Shown here: positions 1 through 6,220 of the stretch, piece after piece | Position numbering within the stretch: position 1 is the stretch's first letter | Layout of the letters: every line of letters starts with the position of its first letter | DNA from: JALOOX01 sp964557955 | GTDB lineage: Bacteria > Desulfobacterota > Syntrophobacteria > Syntrophobacterales > Syntrophobacteraceae | Direction of reading: 5' to 3' | Length of the DNA: 64,000 nucleotides | NCBI GenBank assembly: GCA_964557955.1 | Contig: CAZLCS010000007.1 | Coordinates: 1-64,000 of the forward strand | The notes under the pieces: generated by a model | What the model was told of the DNA's origin: nothing | The model's input: only the letters and a program-made list of their open reading frames with translations | Database searches by the model: none | Translations under genes and position numbers: made by a program

Positions 1-31
1 TCCGAGGCGGCTGACACCGCCCCGGCGCAAC

Positions 32-568
32 TCATGGGTAAAGGGCAGGGCTAGCAGCCGCAAGGGAGACAGCTGCCACCCACGTCCCGTACAGAAAATG
101 TCCCGCAGTCAGGAGAAGCCATTCCCCCCAGGGGACATGCCCGCCCCAGGCGATCCACAGGAGCAGAGCGGGTACGGTCAGGACGGTGGAGAGCGCCACG
201 AGAAGCAAGGCCGCCAGGGACTTCGCACCCAGTATCGCTTCAAAGCGCCAGGGGAGTTGCAGCAGCAAAGTCAAAGTATTGCGGCTCCGCTCGAGAGCGA
301 CGAGAGGGATCACCAGAAAGGGGAGAAACAGAGACTGAACGAGAAAAAGCGTTCCGAAGAGCGGCGTGAAGACACCGGGCACGGGCTCGAACCCCTCTGC
401 GTAAAGGGGATTCTCCAGTGCGGCCGCGCTCGCGGTCCCGTAGAGATCGAGGGCCGAGTAGAAGCCGTAGCCCAGGAGCGCGCTCACGAGCAGCAGGTAG
501 AGCAGAGTCGCCCGGGCCTTCAGGACGTCCCGCACTTCTTTGTCGAGCAAAATGAGAAAGCGGTTCAT
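32..568 (-). CDS. ABC-2 type transporter permease, probably truncated by a frameshift
   Basis: Integral membrane subunit of an ABC exporter; its ATPase lies immediately upstream and the genes overlap by 4 bases (ATGA, 565-568). The ATG at 568 gives a cytoplasmic start (MNRFLILLDKEV) followed by hydrophobic segments, roughly residues 22-42, 75-95, 110-135 and 150-170, as in NosY-like ABC-2 permeases. The frame stops at TGA 32-34 after only 178 residues, whereas such permeases usually have 240 or more with six membrane segments. The sequence beyond the stop could continue the protein in another frame, so a frameshift (real or sequencing) near the left edge is the simplest explanation; the window ends too soon to be sure. 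Substrate unknown. Confidence 0.7.
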   Translation of the reverse strand: MNRFLILLDKEVRDVLKARATLLYLLLVSALLGYGFYSALDLYGTASAAALENPLYAEGFEPVPGVFTPLFGTLFLVQSLFLPFLVIPLVALERSRNTLTLLLQLPWRFEAILGAKSLAALLLVALSTVLTVPALLLWIAWGGHVPWGEWLLLTAGHFLYGTWVAAVSLAAASPALYP

Positions 569-1275
569 CGGAGTGCCCCCACGAAGATCTCCTCCAGTGA
601 TGCGGACGGCAGGTCGAAGCGGCTGCGGAGGTTGTCCAGGCTTCCCTGGGCCACCGTGCGCCCCTGGCGCAGCAGCACCAGGTGGTCGCAAATCTTCTCG
701 GCATCGTGGAGCTGGTGAATGGTCAGAACAAACGTCCGTCCGCCGTTGCGCTCCTCGCGGACGATGTCCAGAACGTCCGCCAGTTGAATGGGGTCGAAGC
801 CATCGAAGGGCTCATCCAGGAGCACGAGAGGTTTGGCATGGGCCAGCGCGAAGTAGAGCTTGACTCGCTGCGCGTAACCCTTCGACAGGTGTTTCAGCGG
901 TTTGGACATCACGGCATCGAGGCCGAGTCTCTTGATGAGGGATTCGTCGCGATGACCGGTAGTCCCTGCGAGGAAATGGATGAAGCTGGAGACCGTCTCG
1001 TCGGGGTAGATCTCCACTTGTTCGGGCATATAGACCAGCAGGGGCTGCCTGTCTCGGAAGCGGAGCAGAGGGCGGTTGCCATGGATCACATCGCCCGAGT
1101 CGGCGGTCTCGAATCCGGCCAGGATGTGGAGCAAAGTCGATTTCCCCGCGCCGTTGGGTCCGATGATGCCCGTGATTCGCCCCCGGGGGGCTTCCATGCA
1201 GACATCCCGCAGGACGGGAATCCCCCCGTGGCTCTTGGACAACGATTTTGCGGCGATCATGATCCCGGCTTCCAT
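565..1275 (-). CDS. ABC transporter ATP-binding protein
   Basis: Cytoplasmic ATPase energising the adjacent ABC-2 permease. All family motifs are visible: Walker A GPNGAGKST (39-47), signature LSKGYAQ (130-136), Walker B LVLLDEP (150-156) and the switch His in TIHQLH (187). At 236 residues it has normal length for a single nucleotide-binding domain of the NosF/CcmA-like export type. The ATG at 1275 is preferred because GAGG lies 8 nt upstream; an in-frame ATG at 1260 is a weaker alternative. It follows the rhodanese gene by 55 bases in the same leftward operon. The signature has K in place of the usual second G, a common variation. Transported substrate cannot be read from the sequence. Confidence 0.9.
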   Translation of the reverse strand: MEAGIMIAAKSLSKSHGGIPVLRDVCMEAPRGRITGIIGPNGAGKSTLLHILAGFETADSGDVIHGNRPLLRFRDRQPLLVYMPEQVEIYPDETVSSFIHFLAGTTGHRDESLIKRLGLDAVMSKPLKHLSKGYAQRVKLYFALAHAKPLVLLDEPFDGFDPIQLADVLDIVREERNGGRTFVLTIHQLHDAEKICDHLVLLRQGRTVAQGSLDNLRSRFDLPSASLEEIFVGALR

Positions 1276-1330
1276 CCATCCACCCTCATGCGATCAGCGA
1301 GCAGGAGTTGCTCCCGTCTTCGACCGTTGG

Positions 1331-1648
1331 TTAAGGCTCTTTGCCGGACTGGTCCCACGCAGCCAGACCGCCTTCCAGATACTTCACCGGGCGCTCACCT
1401 TGGGCGAGCTTCGAAGTCACGGATTGGCTGACAGTCCCTCCACGGACGCAGTAGACCACAACGGGCTTGTCTTGCGGCAGGTCCTTGCCCCCGCTCTCGA
1501 CCTCCTCCGGATCTTTCCACTGCGCTCCGGGGATGAGGTGCCGGTCCGCCTCAAAATCGTTCCTGCGGCGCACAGCGATCACGACGGCTGCCTCCGGATC
1601 CTTCTTCAGCAGTGCTTTGAGCTCATCCGGGCTAACAGAGCTTTTCAT
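1331..1648 (-). CDS. Single-domain rhodanese-like sulfurtransferase
   Basis: A 105-residue cytoplasmic protein with one rhodanese fold. The catalytic Cys is C67 in VVVYCVRGGTVSQ, placed after the central strand as in thiosulfate:cyanide sulfurtransferases and persulfide carriers. GGAGGG 6 nt before the ATG at 1648 sets the start. It lies 28 bases downstream of the MFS gene and upstream of the ABC ATPase in the same operon. The active-site loop (CVRGGTVS) differs from the common CxxGxR form, so substrate preference is open. Unlike the rhodanese domain at 6.2 kb, this one has ordinary Cys. Confidence 0.88.
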   Translation of the reverse strand: MKSSVSPDELKALLKKDPEAAVVIAVRRRNDFEADRHLIPGAQWKDPEEVESGGKDLPQDKPVVVYCVRGGTVSQSVTSKLAQGERPVKYLEGGLAAWDQSGKEP

Positions 1649-1676
1649 GTCATACCCTCCGGCATCAATGTTCGCG

Positions 1677-2903
1677 TCAAACTTGCGAAGCCGCCATTGG
1701 CGGTGTGCTCTCGACCTTCACTCCCAGGATGAAGATAGGGATGGCCAGCAGCAGAACGACGCTCATGAGCGAAAAAGCGGTGAGATAGCCCCACCGGGCA
1801 ATGAGGAGCCCGGCCAAGATGGGACCTGACGCATGGCCCACATCGAATATCGTCCCGAAAGTTCCCATGGCGGTCCCAAAATGGCGTTCCTTGCAGAGAT
1901 CCGCCACCAGAGCCGCAGAAGAAGATGTCACGAAGGCTTCCCCCAGGCCGAAGAGCAGAGATGCCAGGATGAGGAGCTCAAAGCGCGTCAGCAAAGGGAT
2001 GGCTGTGAAGGAAACCGCGCACGCCATCATCCCGATAACGATGGCCGGTTTGCGTCCGTATCGGTCGAAAATGCGGCCCATCAAGGGTTTGGAAAGAATG
2101 CTCACCAACACCTGAGCCCCCCAAAGGAGCCCGGCCTGGAATTCATTGAGGCCGGCCACGGTCACGGCATAGATGGGGAGAAAGGCTTCCAGGGCCCCCA
2201 TGGTCATGTTCTGGAGCCCTTCCATGTTGGAGGTGAGGACGACTCGGCGGTCGCTCACCACCTCGCGGATCCCCGAGAAGAAGCGCTCGATCGACGCCTT
2301 GAGCCCCACCGGAGTCGTAGATGCGTCCCGGCCGCGAAGCAGCGTCGCGCCCAGAAGCAGCGACAGGCAGCCGGCAATTCCACTAGCCAGGTAGACCCAC
2401 TGGAAGTTCTCCAGGGAGGGAGCGCCGGATCGAGACAGCGTGAACAGAAGATACCCGCCGAGAGGCGCACCCAGGAGATTTCCGATGATGGTGACCGAGG
2501 AGAACCACGAGAGCATCTCCCCCTTGCGGCTTCCCGCCACGTCGGCCACCACAGCCATGGCCACGGGGCCGTAGATCGCCGTCGCGAACCCGTGCAGGAA
2601 CCGGATGACGAGGAGAAGACCGGCGTCCTTCACCCAGAAGTAGCTGAACGGCGTCAGGGCGAAGACGACCAGTCCCGCGATCATCGTCTTGCGGCGCCCG
2701 ATGACGTCGGAGAGCGCCCCGGAGGGCAGTTTGAAAAAGATGCCGGTCACCGTGGAAATGCCCACCACCCAGCCGATGCCTTCGGGACCCGCCCCGAGAT
2801 AGAGGGCGAAGAGCGGCAGGACGGGGCTCCTCGCCAGGGCGTAGGACAGCCGGGCGAAAAAGCCCACGGCGCAGAGGCCCAAGAGAGCGTTCATGAGATT
2901 CAT
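1677..2903 (-). CDS. Major facilitator superfamily transporter
   Basis: A 408-residue protein with about 12 hydrophobic segments, the normal size of an MFS secondary transporter. The loop between helices 2 and 3 carries the family motif (GALSDVIGRRK, residues about 57-67), and the related GRIFDRYGRKP appears in the second half, around residue 276. The start at 2903 overlaps the stop of the HD gene (ATGA), indicating translational coupling; ATG at 2894 is an alternative. Most similar by eye to drug/metabolite efflux carriers, but substrate cannot be assigned. Part of the leftward operon driven from 4124-4152. Confidence 0.9.
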   Translation of the reverse strand: MNLMNALLGLCAVGFFARLSYALARSPVLPLFALYLGAGPEGIGWVVGISTVTGIFFKLPSGALSDVIGRRKTMIAGLVVFALTPFSYFWVKDAGLLLVIRFLHGFATAIYGPVAMAVVADVAGSRKGEMLSWFSSVTIIGNLLGAPLGGYLLFTLSRSGAPSLENFQWVYLASGIAGCLSLLLGATLLRGRDASTTPVGLKASIERFFSGIREVVSDRRVVLTSNMEGLQNMTMGALEAFLPIYAVTVAGLNEFQAGLLWGAQVLVSILSKPLMGRIFDRYGRKPAIVIGMMACAVSFTAIPLLTRFELLILASLLFGLGEAFVTSSSAALVADLCKERHFGTAMGTFGTIFDVGHASGPILAGLLIARWGYLTAFSLMSVVLLLAIPIFILGVKVESTPPMAASQV

Positions 2904-3472
2904 GATGGCTTCCTGTCGTTTGGTGCACCCCGGATGAGGCCCAGGATCTCTCGGTGGTAGCCCAGGTAGCGATCGAGAGTCTGCGCGTTCTTGCCGTATC
3001 GGATGTTGTTCGTGAGGATTTCTTCGAAGCGCTCTTCTGCCTCTACCTCGCTTGCGACGATCCTGTTCGGGTCCGTGATGATGTCCACAAGGCGATCGGC
3101 GTAAATGACGATGCGCTCCTCAAGGGTCCGCAGGGTGTAGTCTTTCAACGGAAGCCCCAGCTCCATCGCTTCGTCAGCGGTCAGACCACCCCGGACATGC
3201 TTTTCCATGATGGCCAGGATGGGCTGGGGGAGACCGAGGCGTGCTCCCAGCTCAGCCCCGATCTTTCCGTGCTCGATGTCGTGAGTTTGGGCTTTTCCCA
3301 GGTCGTGGAAAAGCGCTCCACGTCCAACCAGCTCGAAGTCGAGCTTCGCACCGGTTCGTTCCGCGATCTCCAGGGCCTTTTCCGCCACCTTGACGCAGTG
3401 TGCGATGTCCAGCTCTGAGACGCCCGTCTGGCGAAGCAAGGTCAAATCCGATTCTTTCAGTTGATAGGTCAT
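2900..3472 (-). CDS. HD domain protein (TIGR00295-like phosphohydrolase)
   Basis: A 190-residue HD-superfamily protein. Metal-binding residues are visible as a conserved His-Asp (H56-D57 in ALFHDLGKAQ), a downstream HDIEHG segment and a later Asp in IYADRLVD. Such proteins are metal-dependent phosphohydrolases acting on nucleotides or related phosphoesters; the TIGR00295 group is found mainly in archaea and anaerobic bacteria, and its substrate is unknown. ATG 3472 is chosen over the upstream 3496 because GGAGGG lies 10 nt ahead. It follows the DUF2148 gene by 30 bases and is translationally coupled to the MFS gene. Confidence 0.85.
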   Translation of the reverse strand: MTYQLKESDLTLLRQTGVSELDIAHCVKVAEKALEIAERTGAKLDFELVGRGALFHDLGKAQTHDIEHGKIGAELGARLGLPQPILAIMEKHVRGGLTADEAMELGLPLKDYTLRTLEERIVIYADRLVDIITDPNRIVASEVEAEERFEEILTNNIRYGKNAQTLDRYLGYHREILGLIRGAPNDRKPS

Positions 3473-3502
3473 GGCGAGCGTACCCTCCAGTGTCATAGGT
3501 AT

Positions 3503-4063
3503 TCAATGTCCCGGAACCGCGGGAACCTTTCGGTCAAAATAGATACTCTTCCCGCTGATGCTGACGGGTACCCCCATCGCCACTTCGGCATCGATGAGGC
3601 CAAGAGCCCTAGCCGCGGCACCCACTCGCTGCTGCACACGGTTGTCGATATTGAGCAGCCCGGCCGTTTTGGCTGCAGAGGCCAGGGCCACCCCAATGTC
3701 CATCATGCGCATGACGCAATGCGGCCCGGTGTAGCCCATCTCCTTGTCCGTTGGCTTTCGATCCTTCTGGAATTCGGCGCAGGTGGGGAACCCGCACGCC
3801 CCGCAGTCGTAGCCGGCCGCCTGGAACTTCCTGAGGCCGACCAGGAGCAGTGCCTCCGAATGCTCGATGTTGTCTGCATCCCGGAGCCAGAAAGCTTCGT
3901 TGGTGCTCTTGGGCGCATATTCTTTCATGGTTTGCGCGATTCTTCTCAGATCTCCCTCGTCCGTGATGACAACGATTTCCAGGAAATCTTTGCCGCCGGC
4001 CTTGGGCGCGGTGCGCGCGGAAGCGGCCATCAGGTTTGCTGCAAGGGTTGCGACGTCTTTCAT
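3503..4063 (-). CDS. DUF2148 ferredoxin-domain protein
   Basis: First gene of the leftward operon, 186 residues. It has a Cys cluster (C87, C90, C95 in DCGACGFPTC and C116 in GPHC) that probably binds an Fe-S cluster, and the tail LLNIDNRVQQRVGAAARALG typical of DUF2148 proteins of anaerobes. Function unknown; no catalytic motif beyond the cysteines. The start at 4063 is set by AAGGAG 7 nt upstream; the longer frame back to 4126 would run through the operator and lacks a ribosome site. Transcription is predicted from the promoter at 4124-4152, controlled by the palindrome at 4109-4122. Confidence 0.85.
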   Translation of the reverse strand: MKDVATLAANLMAASARTAPKAGGKDFLEIVVITDEGDLRRIAQTMKEYAPKSTNEAFWLRDADNIEHSEALLLVGLRKFQAAGYDCGACGFPTCAEFQKDRKPTDKEMGYTGPHCVMRMMDIGVALASAAKTAGLLNIDNRVQQRVGAAARALGLIDAEVAMGVPVSISGKSIYFDRKVPAVPGH

Positions 4064-4108
4064 CAAATGACTCCTTGAGGTGAGACGGTTTCTGATTTGG
4101 TTAATAAT

Positions 4109-4122
4109 GTAACGCACGTTAC
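4109..4122. promoter_or_regulatory. Operator candidate, GTAACG-CA-CGTTAC
   Basis: Perfect 6-base inverted repeat with a 2-base centre, lying 1 base past the -10 of the leftward promoter. It shares the GTAA-N6-TTAC form with a second site at 4232-4245 in front of the divergent chrB-like genes, so one regulator probably controls both directions. Confidence 0.65.
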
Positions 4123-4123
4123 T

Positions 4124-4152
4124 CATATAAGCTATGAGCTAGAGTCCGTCAA
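4124..4152 (-). promoter_or_regulatory. Sigma-70-type promoter of the leftward DUF2148 operon
   Basis: Read on the minus strand: TTGACG (4152-4147), exactly 17 bases, then TATATG (4129-4124). The predicted start falls inside the GTAAC palindrome at 4109-4122, placing that site where a bound repressor would block transcription. Confidence 0.7.
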
Positions 4153-4200
4153 GGGAGCGTATTCCGGAAAGGCAGAAATATTCCCTTGTCAGTAAAGGAT

Positions 4201-4229
4201 TTGACTCTCCATCAGAATCGGATTAATTA
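4201..4229 (+). promoter_or_regulatory. Promoter candidate of the split chrB genes
   Basis: TTGACT (4201-4206), 17-base spacer, TAATTA (4224-4229). The -10 is weak, but the spacing and the placement of the GTAA-N6-TTAC operator 2 bases later mirror the leftward promoter. Confidence 0.5.
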
Positions 4230-4231
4230 GT

Positions 4232-4245
4232 GTAACCAGTTTTAC
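4232..4245. promoter_or_regulatory. Operator candidate, GTAA-CCAGTT-TTAC
   Basis: Imperfect copy of the 4109-4122 palindrome with the same 14-base length and identical outer half-sites GTAA/TTAC. It follows the -10 of the rightward promoter. A PaaX/ChrB-type winged helix encoded just downstream is a natural candidate ligand, but this is inference. Confidence 0.55.
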
Positions 4246-4271
4246 TGAAATATTTTGAAAATGGGGTGCCG

Positions 4272-4742
4272 ATGGACTGGATCATGCTCATCACCAAGCT
4301 GCCGCGCGCTCGCACGTCGGCGCTCAAGGTGGCCACCTGGCGCAAGCTCAAACGCCTTGGCGTCTACACGTTGCAGGACTCCGTCTACGTCCTGCCCGGT
4401 TCGGAACGGACACTCGAAGCCTTCGAGTGGGTTGCGGCCGAAATACGGGAAGAAGGCGGAGAGGCGTCGGTTTGGGAGGTTAGCGCGCGGACCGAGACAC
4501 AGGAGCGGGCGATGCGGGACTTCTTCCTGGAGCAGGTGAACGCGCAGTACCGCAGCATCCTGGAGGAAGTGCGGTGCAGCCCGGATGAGGGAAGGCTTCG
4601 CGAGCTGTGGGGGCAGTATCACAAAGTGAAATCGCAGGACTATCTCAGGTCGCCTCTTTCCATCGAGGCCCGGGCGGCATGCGAGCGCAGGGCTATGGAG
4701 CTGAGAGGAGACAAGGAGAACCGGACGGAGAAGACGTCATGA
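4272..4742 (+). CDS. ChrB N-terminal-domain protein (PaaX-like winged helix)
   Basis: A 156-residue protein matching the N-terminal half of ChrB, the chromate-responsive regulator: opening MDWIMLITKLPR, then TWRKLKRLGVYTLQDSVYVLPGSE, which is the family core. In typical ChrB one polypeptide holds this domain and the C-terminal domain; here they are two genes overlapping by 4 bases (ATGA at 4739-4742). ATG 4272 fits the family start; a GTG at 4266 is possible. Likely a DNA-binding partner that could recognise the GTAA-N6-TTAC sites upstream. No chromate transporter gene (chrA) is present nearby, so the inducer need not be chromate. Confidence 0.8.
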   Translation: MDWIMLITKLPRARTSALKVATWRKLKRLGVYTLQDSVYVLPGSERTLEAFEWVAAEIREEGGEASVWEVSARTETQERAMRDFFLEQVNAQYRSILEEVRCSPDEGRLRELWGQYHKVKSQDYLRSPLSIEARAACERRAMELRGDKENRTEKTS

Positions 4743-5155
4743 AATGGATCACCTGGGCGGAGGTGGGAGTGGACCGGATCGCTTGCGCCTGGCTCATCCG
4801 CAGGACTGTGGACCGGGATGCGGAATTCGTTTTCATCCCAAGGGGCAGTGAGTGGAAGGATCTGGACGGGATCCCTTTCGACATTCCGGGAGCCAACCTT
4901 AGTCACCGGCGCGGCCGATGTACGTTCTGCACGATTTTGAAGGAATATTCGATCAATGACCGAGCCTTGGACCAGATCTGCGCCATTGTGGATGCGGCCG
5001 ACTCGGTGAGCGATCTGCTGCCCCCACCCGAGGCCCCCGGAATCGATGTGGTCTGTCGCGGCCTGGTCAAAGTCTTGAAGGATGACGCACGAGCTCTGGA
5101 AGTGGGCGCTATTCTGTTTGAAGCCCTTTATACCCAGCTCGCTGAGGAAATCTGA
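4739..5155 (+). CDS. ChrB C-terminal-domain protein
   Basis: A 138-residue protein corresponding to the C-terminal domain of ChrB. Family hallmarks: MKWITWAEVGVDRIACAWLI at the start, FIPRGSEW, and a Cys pair in RCTFCTILKEY near residue 63 where the family carries putative metal- or redox-active residues. The start ATG 4739 overlaps the stop of the N-terminal-domain gene, so the two are coupled and probably form one functional unit. In characterised chromate operons ChrB senses chromate; with no ChrA here the role may be redox or oxyanion sensing. Confidence 0.82.
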   Translation: MKWITWAEVGVDRIACAWLIRRTVDRDAEFVFIPRGSEWKDLDGIPFDIPGANLSHRRGRCTFCTILKEYSINDRALDQICAIVDAADSVSDLLPPPEAPGIDVVCRGLVKVLKDDARALEVGAILFEALYTQLAEEI

Positions 5156-5294
5156 CGGAAGATCATCGTTCGACCATCTTCGAAGCCCAGTTGGCCTGGG
5201 TCGGGCGCCTCCAACGGGAAAAACAAATCGGCATCAATGCTTTTTCCATGGACTGGCAGGGCTAAGTCGCCCGGCAGTTTCTCCGCGGCATCCA

Positions 5295-5322
5295 TTGACA
5301 TATAAACAGATACTGATATGCT
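5295..5322 (+). promoter_or_regulatory. Promoter and operator of the selenoprotein locus arsR gene
   Basis: TTGACA (5295-5300), 16-base spacer, TATGCT (5317-5322). The spacer holds an inverted repeat CATAT (5299-5303) / ATATG (5316-5320) separated by 12 bases, the usual position of an ArsR-family operator, suggesting autoregulation of the downstream genes. Confidence 0.6.
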
Positions 5323-5370
5323 TGTGTGACTAAACTGCAAGCACCCATGGATGGCGGGAGGAACCGCTCG

Positions 5371-5706
5371 GTGGAGTCTAACGTGCAGCCAGACCTATTT
5401 CTTCAGAACGAGCACTTCCAGACGGTGGCGTTTCTCGCCAAGAGCCTTTCGGATGAGAACCGGCTGCGGATTCTGCTGTGCGTGAGCAACGGCAAGAAAT
5501 CCGTATCCAGCATCGTCGAAGCTCTCAGTCTTTCTCAGCCCCTTGTATCCCATCACTTGAAAGAGTTGAAACGATCGCTCCTGGTCACGATCGAACGACA
5601 GGGTCCGTTCATCTACTACGAGCTTACTGATCCAAGGATTCTCGATGTGCTGAGAACCTTGAGCACTGTCGCCACCGATCTGCTGGCTGCCAGAAAAACC
5701 TTTTGA
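5371..5706 (+). CDS. ArsR-family transcriptional regulator of the selenoprotein locus
   Basis: A winged-helix repressor of 111 residues. The recognition region reads SSIVEALSLSQPLVSHHLKELKRS, followed by a beta wing with GPFIYYELTD, typical of ArsR/SmtB proteins. GTG 5371 is preferred because GGGAGG lies 9 nt upstream; ATG 5347 is an alternative without a clear ribosome site. The canonical metal site (ELCVCDL) is replaced by KKSVSSI, so arsenic or zinc sensing through those cysteines is unlikely; a C is present only at residue 37 (LLCVSNG). It precedes four predicted selenoprotein genes by 24 bases and probably controls them through the CATAT/ATATG repeat at 5299-5320. Confidence 0.82.
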   Translation: MESNVQPDLFLQNEHFQTVAFLAKSLSDENRLRILLCVSNGKKSVSSIVEALSLSQPLVSHHLKELKRSLLVTIERQGPFIYYELTDPRILDVLRTLSTVATDLLAARKTF

Positions 5707-5730
5707 AACAGAGGAGGTGATCGGAACCAT

Positions 5731-6180
5731 ATGGGAGAGATATCCAGAATCATCGCTCGGATGGACCCTGAGGAGGCAATGGCGGAGATCGCCAAAGCCT
5801 TCAAGGGGCTCTTCTCAACACTGGGTGAAGAAGCCCGCACCCAGTTCGTGCTGAACCTTGTCGGAGAGTCCGAAGGCGACAAAGTCTCCAGCCTGGTCCA
5901 TCTCTGACTGGCAGAATGCATGGGCGAAGGTGTCGACCCAACGCAGATGTGCCAGACCCTGGTGGATAAGGTCGCCCAATCCAAGCAACTCAGGGCGATC
6001 ACCGATCCCGATCTCTTGGTGCTTTTCGAGGATTGGTTCGAGGAACTGGAAGAGGAAGTCATCGGACTCGTCAAAAGACATGGCCATCTGGATGCCAGTG
6101 AGCTTGCCGGCAAACTCGGTCTGTCCGTCAGGGGGGCGAAGTTTCTGCTCTCAAAGCTCAATCGTGAGGGAAAACTGTAG
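5731..6180 (+). CDS. Predicted selenoprotein: helical protein with C-terminal winged helix, Sec59
   Basis: The frame opens at ATG 5731 (GGAGGTGA upstream) and runs 149 residues to TAG 6178-6180, interrupted only by TGA at 5905-5907. Coding character is continuous across it: an amphipathic helical N-terminus (MDPEEAMAEIAKAFKG) before, and after the TGA an acidic helix region plus a HTH-like end (LDASELAGKLGLSVRGAKFL). Reading TGA as selenocysteine gives Sec59 with Cys63 four residues later (U-x3-C), a plausible redox pair. A SECIS-like hairpin with loop AGGTG sits 20 nt downstream. I recognise no named family. The winged-helix-like tail suggests nucleic-acid or protein binding, so a redox-sensing regulator is one possibility; that is inference. 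Conventional callers would report only the fragment from 5920. Confidence 0.72.
5921..5940 (+). promoter_or_regulatory. SECIS-like hairpin for UGA 5905
   Basis: TGGGCGA (5921-5927) pairs with TCG-CCCA (5933-5940, A5936 bulged) around loop AGGTG. The loop starts 20 nt after the UGA and has G at positions 2 and 3, in keeping with bacterial SECIS elements such as that of fdhF. Confidence 0.65.
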
Positions 6181-6220
6181 GAGCTGCAAAGGTTTCATGC
6201 AGCAGAGAGGGGGGCCTCCC

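Noticed and set aside
32..34. TGA ending the ABC permease as selenocysteine
   Set aside because: The sequence after it is Pro/Arg-rich and not membrane-like in that frame; a frameshift fits better.
5156..5264. Open stretch between the ChrB gene and arsR encoding about 36 residues
   Set aside because: It has no start codon or ribosome site and matches no family I know; likely chance or a remnant.
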